Under the pieces are notes generated by a model. The model was not told the origin of the DNA. It saw nothing but the letters and a program-made list of their open reading frames with translations, and did not search any database. DNA of 64,000 nucleotides from Austropuccinia psidii. Its lineage: Eukaryota > Basidiomycota > Pucciniomycetes > Pucciniales > Sphaerophragmiaceae. The stretch lies in assembly GCA_023105745.1 (NCBI GenBank), contig JALGQZ010000006.1, forward strand, positions 30,333,686-30,397,685, read 5' to 3'. Below, piece by piece: positions 25,101 through 35,234 of the stretch. Within the stretch, counting starts at the first letter, position 1. Every line of letters starts with the position of its first letter. Both the position numbers and the translations under genes were made by a program.

Positions 25101-27938
25101 TATGTCTACCTCATGTACAATTATGGCACCTAGTGGTTCTTTTTCAGTTGCAAAGGCATTTTTATATTTAAATGAGAGCTCAGTCAATTTTTCCGTCATT
25201 CTTTCTGTTAATTAATGATTGAATTCTGCCTCTTTAAGCTGTTCAGCTATGAAAAAATCCTTTCCTGGGTTTTTTTCTTCATTCTTAATAACTGTAATTT
25301 GTCTTTTGTTGTTAAAGAAGCCAAAGTTTTGTCTTCTATTTTCTCCTATGGTATAATATCTATCCTTTTAGTTAGAGATATATATGCCATAAATTGACAA
25401 GTAGTCATTTCCAAGTATAAAATGGCTACTAGTGCAGTTATCCATTACTACAAACTCTACATTCAATCTGATAAATTGTGAAGGATGAGGAAAAATGAGT
25501 GTTGAGTCAATTATTCCAAGGTGCTTCATGATTTCACTTGCACTACTAAATGTCACTCCTTGTATTGGTATAAGGTTTTCTTCCCAATCTGGTACAATTG
25601 TTTTCAAATAACTCTTACCAACACAGGTACAATATGCTCCTGTATCTAAGTTTACTTTTTCCTCTTGGTCCTACACCATGACAATACTTATACTTGATTT
25701 CCCAGCTGTATATCCCATCCCTTTTGCTGGTTTGGTTCTATACAATTTGGCATCTTGTATGTTTTTCAGGCTTGTATCAGATGTTCCAACTTGTGGTAAG
25801 TTTGAATTGAAATCCAGTACTTCATATATAAAATCAATATTATTAATTTGTGCATTAATTATGTTAATTTCATCACTTTAAGAAGTTTCTGATTCTTCAG
25901 TGTCTTTTTCAGAATCAGATTCTTTTTCTTTATCATTGTGGTCCTTGTTTTCCACAATTTCATTGATTTTTGAGTTTTTAAGGCAATTATTGGCTAAGTG
26001 TCCAATACCTCCACATCTGTGGCACTTTCTTTTCTAATTACTTTTGGATTTATTGGGATTGAAAGTTTCTCTTGATTTATCTTTCTTGATAAATGGTTTA
26101 TTTGGACTTTTAATGTCCAATTTCTTCCAAGTTCTGCCAATTTTTTTCCTTGTCACTATGTCTTCTAGTGCATTGATATACTCTTCTGTGGAGAATGATT
26201 CTATACACCTCCTTCTCAGGGCATGCTGCAGTTCTCCTCCACAATTCTTAAGTATTTTCATGTGTACAATGTTTTGTGACATTTCTGGGTACAGTGCATT
26301 TAATCTTTCAGCTTGTTTTAAGAACCAAGTCAAAGGTGTATCCTTGTCTGGGTCAAAGAAGGAATTTTCAAATGAATTATTTATTTTGTACCTCCAGGCA
26401 TAAATAGCCCACTTGGTTATTATTTCTTGTTTCCACCAAGACCAGGTATTTTTGCCATTTGTTTGCCTTATGCCATAATACCATCTTTTTGCAGATTTCC
26501 CAAACAGTGAGTGTAAGCTGGCAGTGATCAATTCATCTGGTATGGCATAATCTTCTTGTAACATTTCAATTGTTTTAATAAATGACATATGGTCATATTC
26601 ATCTTCTCCTGTGAATGTTGGCCATTCTTTTAATTGAGGTGCTTCCTTCATTAATACTTGGTTATTTTCTTGATGACTCAAGTCTTTCATGAATGTATTC
26701 ATTACTTTCTCTTTTGGCTTAACAGGACTTCTTATGTGAGAAAATGGGGTTGATAACTTTGGAATATTTAAGTTAACCTCATTTATTTTATCCATTTTCT
26801 CAGTAATAAGTATTATTTCACTTTGAATGTTATCTTTCAAGCTCATTCTTTCTTCATCACTTTCTTCCACATGGTCTAGAAGTAATTTTTGGTGTGATGA
26901 AGTCTTTTCTTCAAATGTTTCTACAGAAATACTTAATTTGTTTAATTTTTTTGTAAGATTATCGATACTCACATCATAATTGATTGTCAAAGTTTTATCT
27001 TTTATATCTTTTATATATTTATACAATTCCTGTTGTCCTTGTATTAATTTTTGAGTATTTTCAATTAAGACTTTTGGTTTATTATTTTCAAAAATAAATC
27101 TAATGTTATCAATTTCTTTTTTATTTTGTACGAAAATTTTTGTTAAAGATGATAAATTATTATTTATTTCTTGCAAGGATAATAAACTGTTTTTCATTTC
27201 TTTAGGAGGTAAAATACTATTCTTAATTTCTGTTAAAGTATTTACAACATCTGTAGACAAATTTATTTCTTTGGGAAATGAGGTTGTCTCATTCTTTGTT
27301 CTTCCTTGTCCTTGAATTCCATCAAGGTTCTGGCCATGTTGAAGACATTGTCCATGGCATCTTTTTGGATTTTTGGGATCCTGTAACTTGGGGAATATGG
27401 TTTTCTCCAGTTTGTTTTCTTGTTCTTCTTCCCTTCTTGGGGCTTTCTGGTAGAAGCTACTTGGGTTTCTTCCTTGGTTTCCTCCTTCTTTTGGGCATGG
27501 TATTCCTTGATTTTTTTGATTTGAGGTTTAAATGATAGTGGATTCCATCCATTGGAGTATCTCACTATTTCCTCCTCTTTGAGGAATGTTTTGAGGATGT
27601 GCCAGGAGTTCATCACTCCTTGGTGTATTTGTGGCAACATTTCCCAACCCTTGTCCTTGTACACTCTGTAGTACTGCTTGTACTGGCCCATGTGCATGTC
27701 TATTTGAGCCCTGTGAATGTGCTTTGTACCTATTTGAGTCACTAATACTTAGCTCTAACTCTGGTTCAGATATTATGGGCATTTCTAGGACTTGCCTTTG
27801 GGATAAGGCACTTACTTGTGTGGATTCTGTTCCACTGGGGATTTTGCCCTTTCTTTTCCCTTTTGAGGGATCAATTCTACCTCTGAGTCCAGCTCCATCT
27901 GATTGGATGGAGTATTGGGAACCTCTTATGGTAGTCAT
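22165..27938 (-). pseudogene. Broken gag-pol polyprotein of element A
   Basis: Compared with intact element C, all domains can be traced. The N-terminal leader starts at 27938 (MTTIRGSQYS). The gag capsid region lies around 26200-26650 (WPTFTGEDEYDHMSFIKTIE). An intact CCHC knuckle (CHRCGGIGHLANNC) follows near 26000. Protease (LDTGAYCTC) is near 25640, RT around 24600-25150, RNase H remains around 23800-24270, integrase around 22600-23500 (SDRDRKFTS, YHPQTNGLAERM), and a chromodomain ends at 22165. The frame is interrupted by a TAA at 27528, by several more stops, and by frame changes between about 24300 and 23170. The RT active site reads YIYD instead of YIDD, so it could not polymerise even if repaired elsewhere. 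Confidence 0.85.
27263..27613 (-). CDS. Overlapping +1-frame ORF in gag of element A (unknown basic protein)
   Basis: A 116-codon frame starting at an ATG conserved with element C (MNSW here, MNSY there). It lies +1 to the gag frame, which stays open underneath it from 27527 down. The frame is open further upstream to about 27742 without an ATG at that end. The product is Lys-rich, and its C-terminal part reads PYSPSYRIPK, then [11 protein letters not shown], then FPKK and stop. The same motifs appear in the same relative frame in elements B and C. The last codons are CAT TTC CCA AAG AAA TAA, which contain a -1 slippery heptamer T TTC CCA. No known domain is recognised. It may be a real overprinted protein, or the N-terminal part of gag joined to the main frame by frameshifting or splicing. 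Confidence 0.6.
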   Translation of the reverse strand: MNSWHILKTFLKEEEIVRYSNGWNPLSFKPQIKKIKEYHAQKKEETKEETQVASTRKPQEGKKNKKTNWRKPYSPSYRIPKIQKDAMDNVFNMARTLMEFKDKEEQRMRQPHFPKK

Positions 27939-27989
27939 AATTTAAGAAATAAAAAACAAAAACATTTCAGAACAAGAATTTCTTTTTAT

Positions 27990-28659
27990 GGCAATTTATA
28001 AAGGAGGTACTCACCTTCAGAGTCCTGAACAGTGGGTCCTGGAAAGTCTAATTTCCTAGCTTTCTTTTTCTTAATGACAATTGGTATTGGGGAACTTTTG
28101 AAAGTTTCTTCCACCAATCTTTCAACAGTGGTTTGGTTTTCCTCTGTTAAACCGACTTCAAACACTAAAAAAGACAAATAAATATAAGTATTTTATATAA
28201 AAAGTGTTATTTTTTGGTAAGATATGGTAATTTTTCATGTAAAAATTGCTTTTATATCTCAGAATAAGTTAAATTAATGAAGAAATGAATAAATATTGAA
28301 TAAAAATAACTTTTTTATTTGGTCTTTCTATATATTTTTTTAATATTTTAATATTTTTATTTTTAAAGAATAAAATAAAAAATAAAGATGACTCTTTTAT
28401 AAAATCAATTTATAACATGAAATTATTTTCAATTTATAAAATATCTTCTTTAATCACTAGAGTCACTCAAAGAAAGTTCTTGCAAGTCTAAGGATGTGAA
28501 AAGCCATGTGTAAGACAGTACAAGTGATTTTTAAAAGCCTAAATAGCTTTTAAAATCAATAAATATAAAATTATTACATACTTTTATTATTATTGGATAA
28601 GGCCAATTAGAGTCTTTTTAAAGGTCTTTTTAGGTAAATATCACATCTAGGCCCCCAAA
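27990..28659 (-). other. Leader region of element A with splice-like signals and primer binding site
   Basis: Between the 5' LTR and gag. The primer binding site starts two bases inside the LTR (TGGGGGCCTAGATGTGA on the minus strand, 28657 downward); its first seven bases match the tRNA-Pro-type site. A block around 28461-28513 is shared with element C. At about 28165 a TTTTTTAG acceptor-like site opens a short frame (28165-27990). That frame ends at a GTGAGT donor-like site near 28012. This suggests a spliced leader exon, which is inference. Confidence 0.5.
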
Positions 28660-30627
28660 TGTAAGGTCTGACTATGAGACAATAAGTAAAAATTACTAAT
28701 ATTATACTTATTTTACTCTGAATTTCCTTATAAATAGAATAAATAAGATAAAAATAATTATAATAATAAAGAATTATTATAATTATGGGGTAAAAATAGT
28801 TATATTATTAAATAAATATAATAATGTAACTTATATTATGAAAGAATAATATAATAAGTAGCTATATTAATATTTGATAATTAATATATTTAAAAGCACT
28901 TTATTATTGTTGCCAACAAATAATAAAGGTGTAAAAAATTGTTCTTATTAATAAAAGAATTAATAACTATCATATTACTAATATTAAAGTTATATATTAA
29001 TATAAATGCTATTTATATTAATGGAAGAATTATTAATAGTAATAATAGAGAGAAGTTATTATAATAAGAGAAAATAACCTACTTTTGACGCTTAATATAA
29101 TAATTTTGGAAGATTTTATGCCAAATAATGTAAATAAAACTTATTTAAATTGTATTTACAAATGAAAATAAAGCAAATTAAAAAATTTCTTTTATTTTAT
29201 GTGGAAGTAATATTTTTAAACTAATTATAACAAAACAACTGAAAGATTGAATTAATCATGTCAGAAATGATGATTATAATAAATATTACCTTTGGTCTTT
29301 GATAATATAAAAGATTTATATATCAAGAGTAAAGATTTTACCTTTTGATTCAAAGGTTTTGATGCGTCTGAAGGGAAAATAGAGTAAAAAGAGCTCTATT
29401 TATAGTAAATACCTCCCTTCTAGAGTCCAGTAGGCTTCCAGTAGACATTTACTGATGGTATCCACTGGAAAATATCAGTATTTTAAGGTTTAGTGATGAT
29501 TACGTCATGATCAAACCATCTTAGCTCATTATTACACCATTATTTAGGGTTATCACTATATCTCTGAGTCTGATGAAATAATAGGCTTGGTAGAAGCCTA
29601 AAATTCATGGTTTTTATTAGTATTAATCATAATCTACTAGTATTCACCAGTTTCATCACTTATATAACTGTTAAACTTAAAATAAGATTACAGTGAGTGA
29701 TCATAAATAATCAATTTTAAGCTTAAACTTTGATCATTAATAACTTTTAAGTTATATACGCTGCAGCTATTCTGAGAGTGAATTCTGATATCTTGGCGTG
29801 TCCTTATTAAGCTTCCAAGAGTATTTCCTTGCATCCTTAAAACTCTATTTTTGTAGATTTTTCTTGTATCTCATCTTTTCTGTTGAAACTCAATATTTCA
29901 AACTTCAAACCTTGATTTCAAGGGGTTATACATTGAATCTTATGATAGAATTTACATGTTCTTCACATATGAACTAGTAGAATCTGAACATCAGTTTTAT
30001 TTAAGCTTGGATCAATTTCACAACAAAGTGGTCAACAGCTCTAGTAATTTTGTTCAATAAACCCTTACAAGTTTTAACCTTGCTTATAGATTGTCAAATA
30101 AAGTTCATATCTGTGTTCTTACAGTAATTACATGGTGACGTTTTCTGTTCAACTCTCTATCATGTATATTTAAAGAGATATTAGCTAAAAACCATGAATA
30201 TATGCATTGACCAAAAAAGTGCATATATTCAACTTAATTCCTTAAGTATTGACTTTAGAGAATAGTCATGAAGTTGTTTTATGTGTATTATTTCATGAAT
30301 AATCAAATGGTGTAATTTATTTCACATGTTGTTTCATTGGCTTCTGAGTTAAATAAGATTTTATGTCTTTTTTGGGGTATTATTACTTATTATTCATTAA
30401 TTATTGACTTTACAGATATGCCATAAAAATTATATATGTGTATTTTACCATGAGGAATCTAATGGTGTAATTTATTTCATATTTTTACCCATTAGATTCT
30501 TAGTTATCCAGACTTTGTACCTATTTAAGGTATTCTCACTATTTTCAGATAATTATTATGAGTATAATTATTACAAAGTTTTTCTTGAGACCTTTTTGGA
30601 TATGTGTTAATATCTCAAAGGCTCACA
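28660..30627 (-). repeat. 5' LTR of element A
   Basis: A 1968-bp copy matching 20111-22046. A TATA-like CTATAAATAG at 29396-29405 (minus) is the best core promoter candidate. The outer end shows GATATGTG...ATATC, a short inverted repeat next to the LTR terminus. Confidence 0.88.
29396..29405 (-). promoter_or_regulatory. TATA box candidate in the 5' LTR of element A
   Basis: Reads CTATAAATAG on the minus strand and is kept in both LTR copies. It would start transcription towards the primer binding site at 28657. No transcription start can be fixed from sequence. Confidence 0.5.
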
Positions 30628-31662
30628 TGCAATTTGTAGAAAAAAAAATGAAAATAAAGGGGTCTGTATTCGCTTCTTTTTTTTGCAAATGCAATTTCTA
30701 ATCAAATTCTTCAGGGCCCTTAATTTTATCCTACGGGTACATTATAGTAAGTCTCTGAATACTAGAATCACTTCATACAATGTCAGAAGATATATTTCAA
30801 GGTTCTTTGATGTTGATATGTAATGTTGCCGCTGCATTAACATTTTAAAACTAAAATACAATACAATAGAGATCAAAATACCAATTTCCATTATTTTATT
30901 TCTATTTGTAACAATTTTATAAATAAACTACTACTATAGTACTAATATTATCAACTTCCTTTTTAATAAGAAAACAAATAAACAGAAGTACATAATAATT
31001 TTATATGTTTTTTTCATGTTTTTGGTAAAAACAAATAATAAGAATGGTAAATTCACATAAGTAAGTCTTCACATATCTTTTTATCAATTTATTACCAAAA
31101 CATTTGAATTTTCTTTCTCTGAAAACATTGAATTTACCCTTTCTTTCTCTTTTTTTTGTGAAAAAAACCACTGATAAAGTTTTGAAAATTTTGAGGAAAA
31201 AAAACAAAAAAACTCATAAGAATTCATTTTAACTCACCCAACTCAAAAAAATGACTGAATTGTGTAACCAAAAACCACTTGATAATACTCATTTTTAGTT
31301 TCTTTTTGAAGTCAATACAATTCAATTTTATTTCTAAAAAAGGGAAAAGAAAAAACTTTCTTTTTTGGGTATTATTATTAAACCAAAAAAAAGCATATTG
31401 ATGAAAATACTCATTGTAAAATAAAATGAGAGAATTTTTCTTTAAAAATTATTTAATATATATATATTAATATTTTTAAAATTTTCTTTTTAATTAAGGG
31501 TCTGTTCTGAAATTCCATGTGTTTATTTGACTTTTGACTTTCATGTGATATTTTATTTTTATGTATGAAATAAATTTTAACACAAAATTCAGTTTGGAAA
31601 GTGTGTTCCAAGTAAGGTGACCAGGTAATTTTTCCAAAAATAAAATTTGAAAACTCCACATC
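30628..31662. other. AT-rich spacer between element A and the Harbinger relic
   Basis: Low-complexity AT-rich DNA. Minus-strand open frames at 31001-31207 and 31453-31698 are Phe/Lys-rich and resemble no family. No gene is supported. Confidence 0.5.
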
Positions 31663-31698
31663 ATGAAAAATGTGTACCTGAAATATCTTTTTACTCAA

Positions 31699-32760
31699 AA
31701 TTCACAGATGGCTATTCCTCTCACCAAGACCAAAAGAACATTAGTACTATACTTCTATATTCTCTTGGCCTGTGCTGCATTGATTGAACAGGAAAGCGCC
31801 CAATTCCATACAGGCTTTCTTCAAGGACATGAATATGTTCAATATCTATTAAAAGAACCACCTGAGCGATTCCAACAAGTCCTGAGAATAAATAAAGAGG
31901 TTTTAATGAAACTTGCGTGTGAATTTATTGAAAGGGGCTTCATTAAAAAAAGAAAGGTTACCTTTTCCAAGGAGCAGGTGATTCAATTTCTATACATTAT
32001 CACAAGTGGGAAATCAACAGCACAAACAGGTTAACAATTCCAATGAATTCAGCATACAATTCAAAATTCATTCCAAACAGAATTGAAGGGACTGTTCTGG
32101 CTGTAACCCACTTAAGTCCAGCAGCCCAATGGGGGCTGTTTTCCCCAAAAAAATATCCAGTAATGCAAAATACAATTAATTTAGGTGCTTAATTGGTGCT
32201 TTAGATGGTAAATTTATTTCAGAAAAGGTGCAAGTGAATCAGGAAGGGCCTTTTTGGAACCATAGAGGTTTGATTTCCCAGAATGTTCTAATAGCAGTGA
32301 AATTTGATACAACCCTCTCATGCCTTTGTGTTTTCTAGGAGGGAAGTACTCATTATTAAAAATTTCTTAAAAATTTTTTGGCTAGAAATTTTCATGTTCC
32401 TCCTAATAAATATTATTTATATGCAGCAGGGTACACTCTCAGAAGAGGATTTCATACACCCTACCATGCCAAAAGTATCATTTTACTGAGAAAGCCATGT
32501 CTGTCCTAAGGTAAAGTGCTGAAAAATTATTGTTTTTTAGCATATGTTCTGAGGAAGATTAGTAAGGCTTTTGACCATGAAATAAGGAAATTTTTTTAAT
32601 TTAAGCCACACATCCCACAAGGAAGTTGTCAATAGAGTCATAGGAAGTCTCAAATTGAAATCCCCAATCCTTAGAAGGCCATGTGAATACAGTGTTCCAG
32701 TGCAAACTCAAGTCATATTTGCAATAAGCTTAATTCACAATTATATCCTCAATTATTTTC
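31699..32760 (+). pseudogene. Decayed PIF/Harbinger transposase (second copy)
   Basis: Plus-strand remains of the same family as 3135-4060, running through the full set of landmarks. An N-terminal helical region with EQVIQFLYIITSGKS (family VAIFLYIL.HG) ends in a stop at about 32034. IGALDGKFISEKVQVNQ with the first Asp lies near 32200, followed by FWNHRGLISQNVLIAVKFD. YYLYAAGYTLRRGFHTPYHA lies near 32410, where the family has VDAGY, so the second catalytic Asp has become Ala. VVNRVIGSLKLKSPIL and LIHNYIL close it near 32620-32755. Several frameshifts and missing pieces separate the blocks. Inactive. The lost second Asp parallels the other copy, although the substitutions differ (Ala here, Lys there). 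Confidence 0.75.
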
Positions 32761-32909
32761 CAGATGGAATTTATCAAGAGTAAAACATGTTTAATTACTC
32801 AATTCCACCAAGAAACAAAGGAGTTGGCAATAATTCACCATCTGATTACAGAGTTGTGACAGGAAAGTGTTACTTATTAGCTCAGGGGTTGTGGAACAAA
32901 TATTTGGAA

Positions 32910-33431
32910 GTGATAGGTAGACGTGATTAAAATTGAAAACACAATATTCCAAGAATTAATAATTGCACTTGTACATTATTTATGCAATAAAACCTCAAAT
33001 ATGTAAAATACAAAAATTTTCATTTTAGTAAACAAAAGTTGACATCATCATATACTCAGTGACTCAAATAAAATTCTCTTGTGTAGCAATTGAAGATTAC
33101 ACTCAACATTATTAAAAATGGCCCAAACGACTTTTGTCTCATGCTCATTTTTGAAAAAACTGATAATTGCAATTAGCTCTTCATTTGTTAATTGCTCATA
33201 ATATTGGTCTTGTAAAATGTGTAGAGATTGAGTGAGAGTTCAAATAGGAGTAGAAAGTGTTTGTGTTGGGGGAAGAAAGGATCTTCTGACTTGATGATCC
33301 TAAATAATCAATTACATTAAAAACCCCTTCCTTTTTCTGGGCCTTATACCTCGATTTGGTATTTGTTGCTTCTGAGAAACATCCTTATTATATAGTGGGA
33401 GTAGTGCTCTCCAATGAGTTTGGTCTAATTT
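32910..33431 (-). pseudogene. Possible Harbinger companion (Myb/SANT-like) gene remnant, cut by element B
   Basis: The minus strand reads LDQTHWRALLPLYN just beside the edge of element B, then RPRKRKGFLM. After stops it gives SLHILQDQYYEQLTNEELI and ISFFKNEHETKVVWAIFNN. PIF/Harbinger elements normally carry a second, DNA-binding Myb/SANT-like gene next to the transposase, often in opposite orientation. The location and convergent orientation fit that, but the similarity is weak and the assignment is tentative. The open stretch runs right up to the element B insertion point at 33432. Confidence 0.3.
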
Positions 33432-35213
33432 TGTAAGGTGTGGATATGAAAATTTGATTGAAAATCAAGTCCTTTTCCTGTCCTCAAAATTTGTATAAGG
33501 TAAGAGTTGATTGAAAATAGTATTAAGTAAGATTTTTAAGAGGAAACACACCAATTTTACTGTTTTTAGCTTTATAAGTATAAAATAATAATATCACAAA
33601 GATTCATCATTTTACCAAAAATAAAACTTCATCCAAAAATACTCTACAAGAGATATTTAAGGCTACAAAAGAAATTTCTTCAAGAGCAATTTCAATTGGA
33701 ATTACTTGAGCAAAGGACTGAAGGCAATTAATATAGAAACGGAGTCTTTAAGAATAATATTACAGAGAAAAAACTCCCAAAAGTGACTAGAGTGAATTTG
33801 GAAACAAAGTGACAAAGTTAATGGTGATGAAAGATGCTTTAATTCACTTATGGGGTGGTTCAAGGGTAAAAATGATTATAATAATTTTTTTCACATGTTT
33901 AGAAGGTTTCAAATTATAAGAAAAGGGTGGTTGGAATATTTTATTGATTTTTTTAACAGTGTTTAAACAGATTATAAAAAGGAAAAGATTTTAAGATGAA
34001 GAGAAAAGTGGGGCAAAGAAGACATTCTTTTATAGCCACCAATTTTCTTACTCCAAAAGTAAAATTTACTCTGGTCAGTCTGGAAAAACACTCTGAAACA
34101 TAAAAGCCAATTTTGGCATTGTTGAACCCTGGTTTAGACCAAAAAAGGGCTGGTTTTAGCCCTTTTAGACGCTTAAATCAGCCATTCCTATAGTAATAGC
34201 TGGTTTTAAGCCTTCAAAGCACATAATAATGTGTGTAAAAGATGTCAAAACCAGTTTAAACTGTTTTTACTATGATTGTTGTATCATAAGGGTAGTTTTA
34301 CCCTCTTGGCAACAGTCAAAACTGCCCTGGTTGGTATCAAAACCTCATCATCAATTGAGTCACAGACCCTGTGACTCAATTCCAGGCAAAATTGATGAAA
34401 CTTTGCATGGAGTTTGACATATCATCCCTGTCAGCAAGAAATTTGGTGGTCTGGCTCCCTTGAAGCCAAGATTCCTTTTCCCCCTCCAAAATTGATCTTT
34501 CCAATTTATTTTCTCTTGAATTCCTCATCATGTAATATACCTTTAATTAACACATGAAATTCAATTTCTTTTTACAGTTACACAACCGTAATAATTGATA
34601 CCTCATATGTAAATTACAGTTCACCTATGTAATACACATGCACATTTTGACATTTCAATTGAAAATACTTCAATTCCTCATAACTTCCAAACTAGACAAA
34701 AAACCTCAATTTTAACAAAAGAATTGATGGTTAACACCCCATGTGGTGTGAATTAAATTGAGTTTTTGAGGATTTTCAAGTTTTATACAGAAAATACTAA
34801 AAACTCAATTTAAGCTTATTTAGAGTTGAGTTACAAATATTTCACCCAGAGGTGGCCCCACCTTACTTTTTATGAGGAATCCAATGGTGAACCAACTTTA
34901 TTATGTTTATTTATTGGATAAACATCTATAATAATTATATTTAACTTTTTCCAGAAAATATTTTATTTTCAGTAATTTTGTTAAAAATTCATTTTTGCTT
35001 GATTTTTTCAAGTAAAAATGTGTTTTCACAATTTTAAATTTCAATGTAATTTTATTTTTAAATTATAATAGAATTTTAATTTTTGTGTGTAAATTTGTAT
35101 TTATATTTTAACTTTTGTTTTGGTAATATAAATAAATTGATACTATTTATAATTTTATCTTGTTTTATTATTTGTGGTCTTTTGGGTATGTGAAAATACC
35201 TCTAAGGCTCACA
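33432..35213 (-). repeat. 3' LTR of element B
   Basis: A 1782-bp LTR ending TGTAAGGTGTGG... on the plus strand and CTCTAAGGCTCACA at the other edge. It holds a perfect 13-bp-stem palindrome with TGAGTCA/TGACTCA at 34353-34381, and a TATA-like CTATAAAAG (minus) at 34027-34035. Confidence 0.88.
34353..34381. promoter_or_regulatory. Palindromic TGAGTCA/TGACTCA bZIP-type site in LTR B
   Basis: AATTGAGTCACAG, three-base loop ACC, then the exact inverse CTGTGACTCAATT. Each arm contains the Gcn4/AP-1 core TGA(G/C)TCA. The second LTR has the same structure at 42506-42534 with one base changed. A role in stress-responsive transcription is inferred from the motif only. Confidence 0.5.
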
Positions 35214-35225
35214 TTCCCTCCCTCT
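35214..35225 (-). other. Polypurine tract of element B
   Basis: AGAGGGAGGGAA on the minus strand, directly before the LTR start TGTGAG. Matches the corresponding tracts of elements A and C. Confidence 0.75.
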
Positions 35226-35234
35226 AAAAAAATA

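Larger units (their letters stand above)
20111..30627 (-). mobile_element. Ty3/gypsy chromodomain LTR retrotransposon A (decayed)
   Basis: A 10.5-kb minus-strand element with long LTRs at both ends (20111-22046 and 28660-30627), a primer binding site inside the high-coordinate LTR, a polypurine tract inside the low-coordinate LTR, and broken gag-pol remains between. The two LTRs differ at many positions (for example TGTAAGGTTTGAC against TGTAAGGTCTGAC) and by about 30 bp in length, so the insertion is old. The flanking 5-mers CACAA and TGCAA agree at only three positions, consistent with an eroded target duplication. A relative of elements B and C. Confidence 0.9.
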
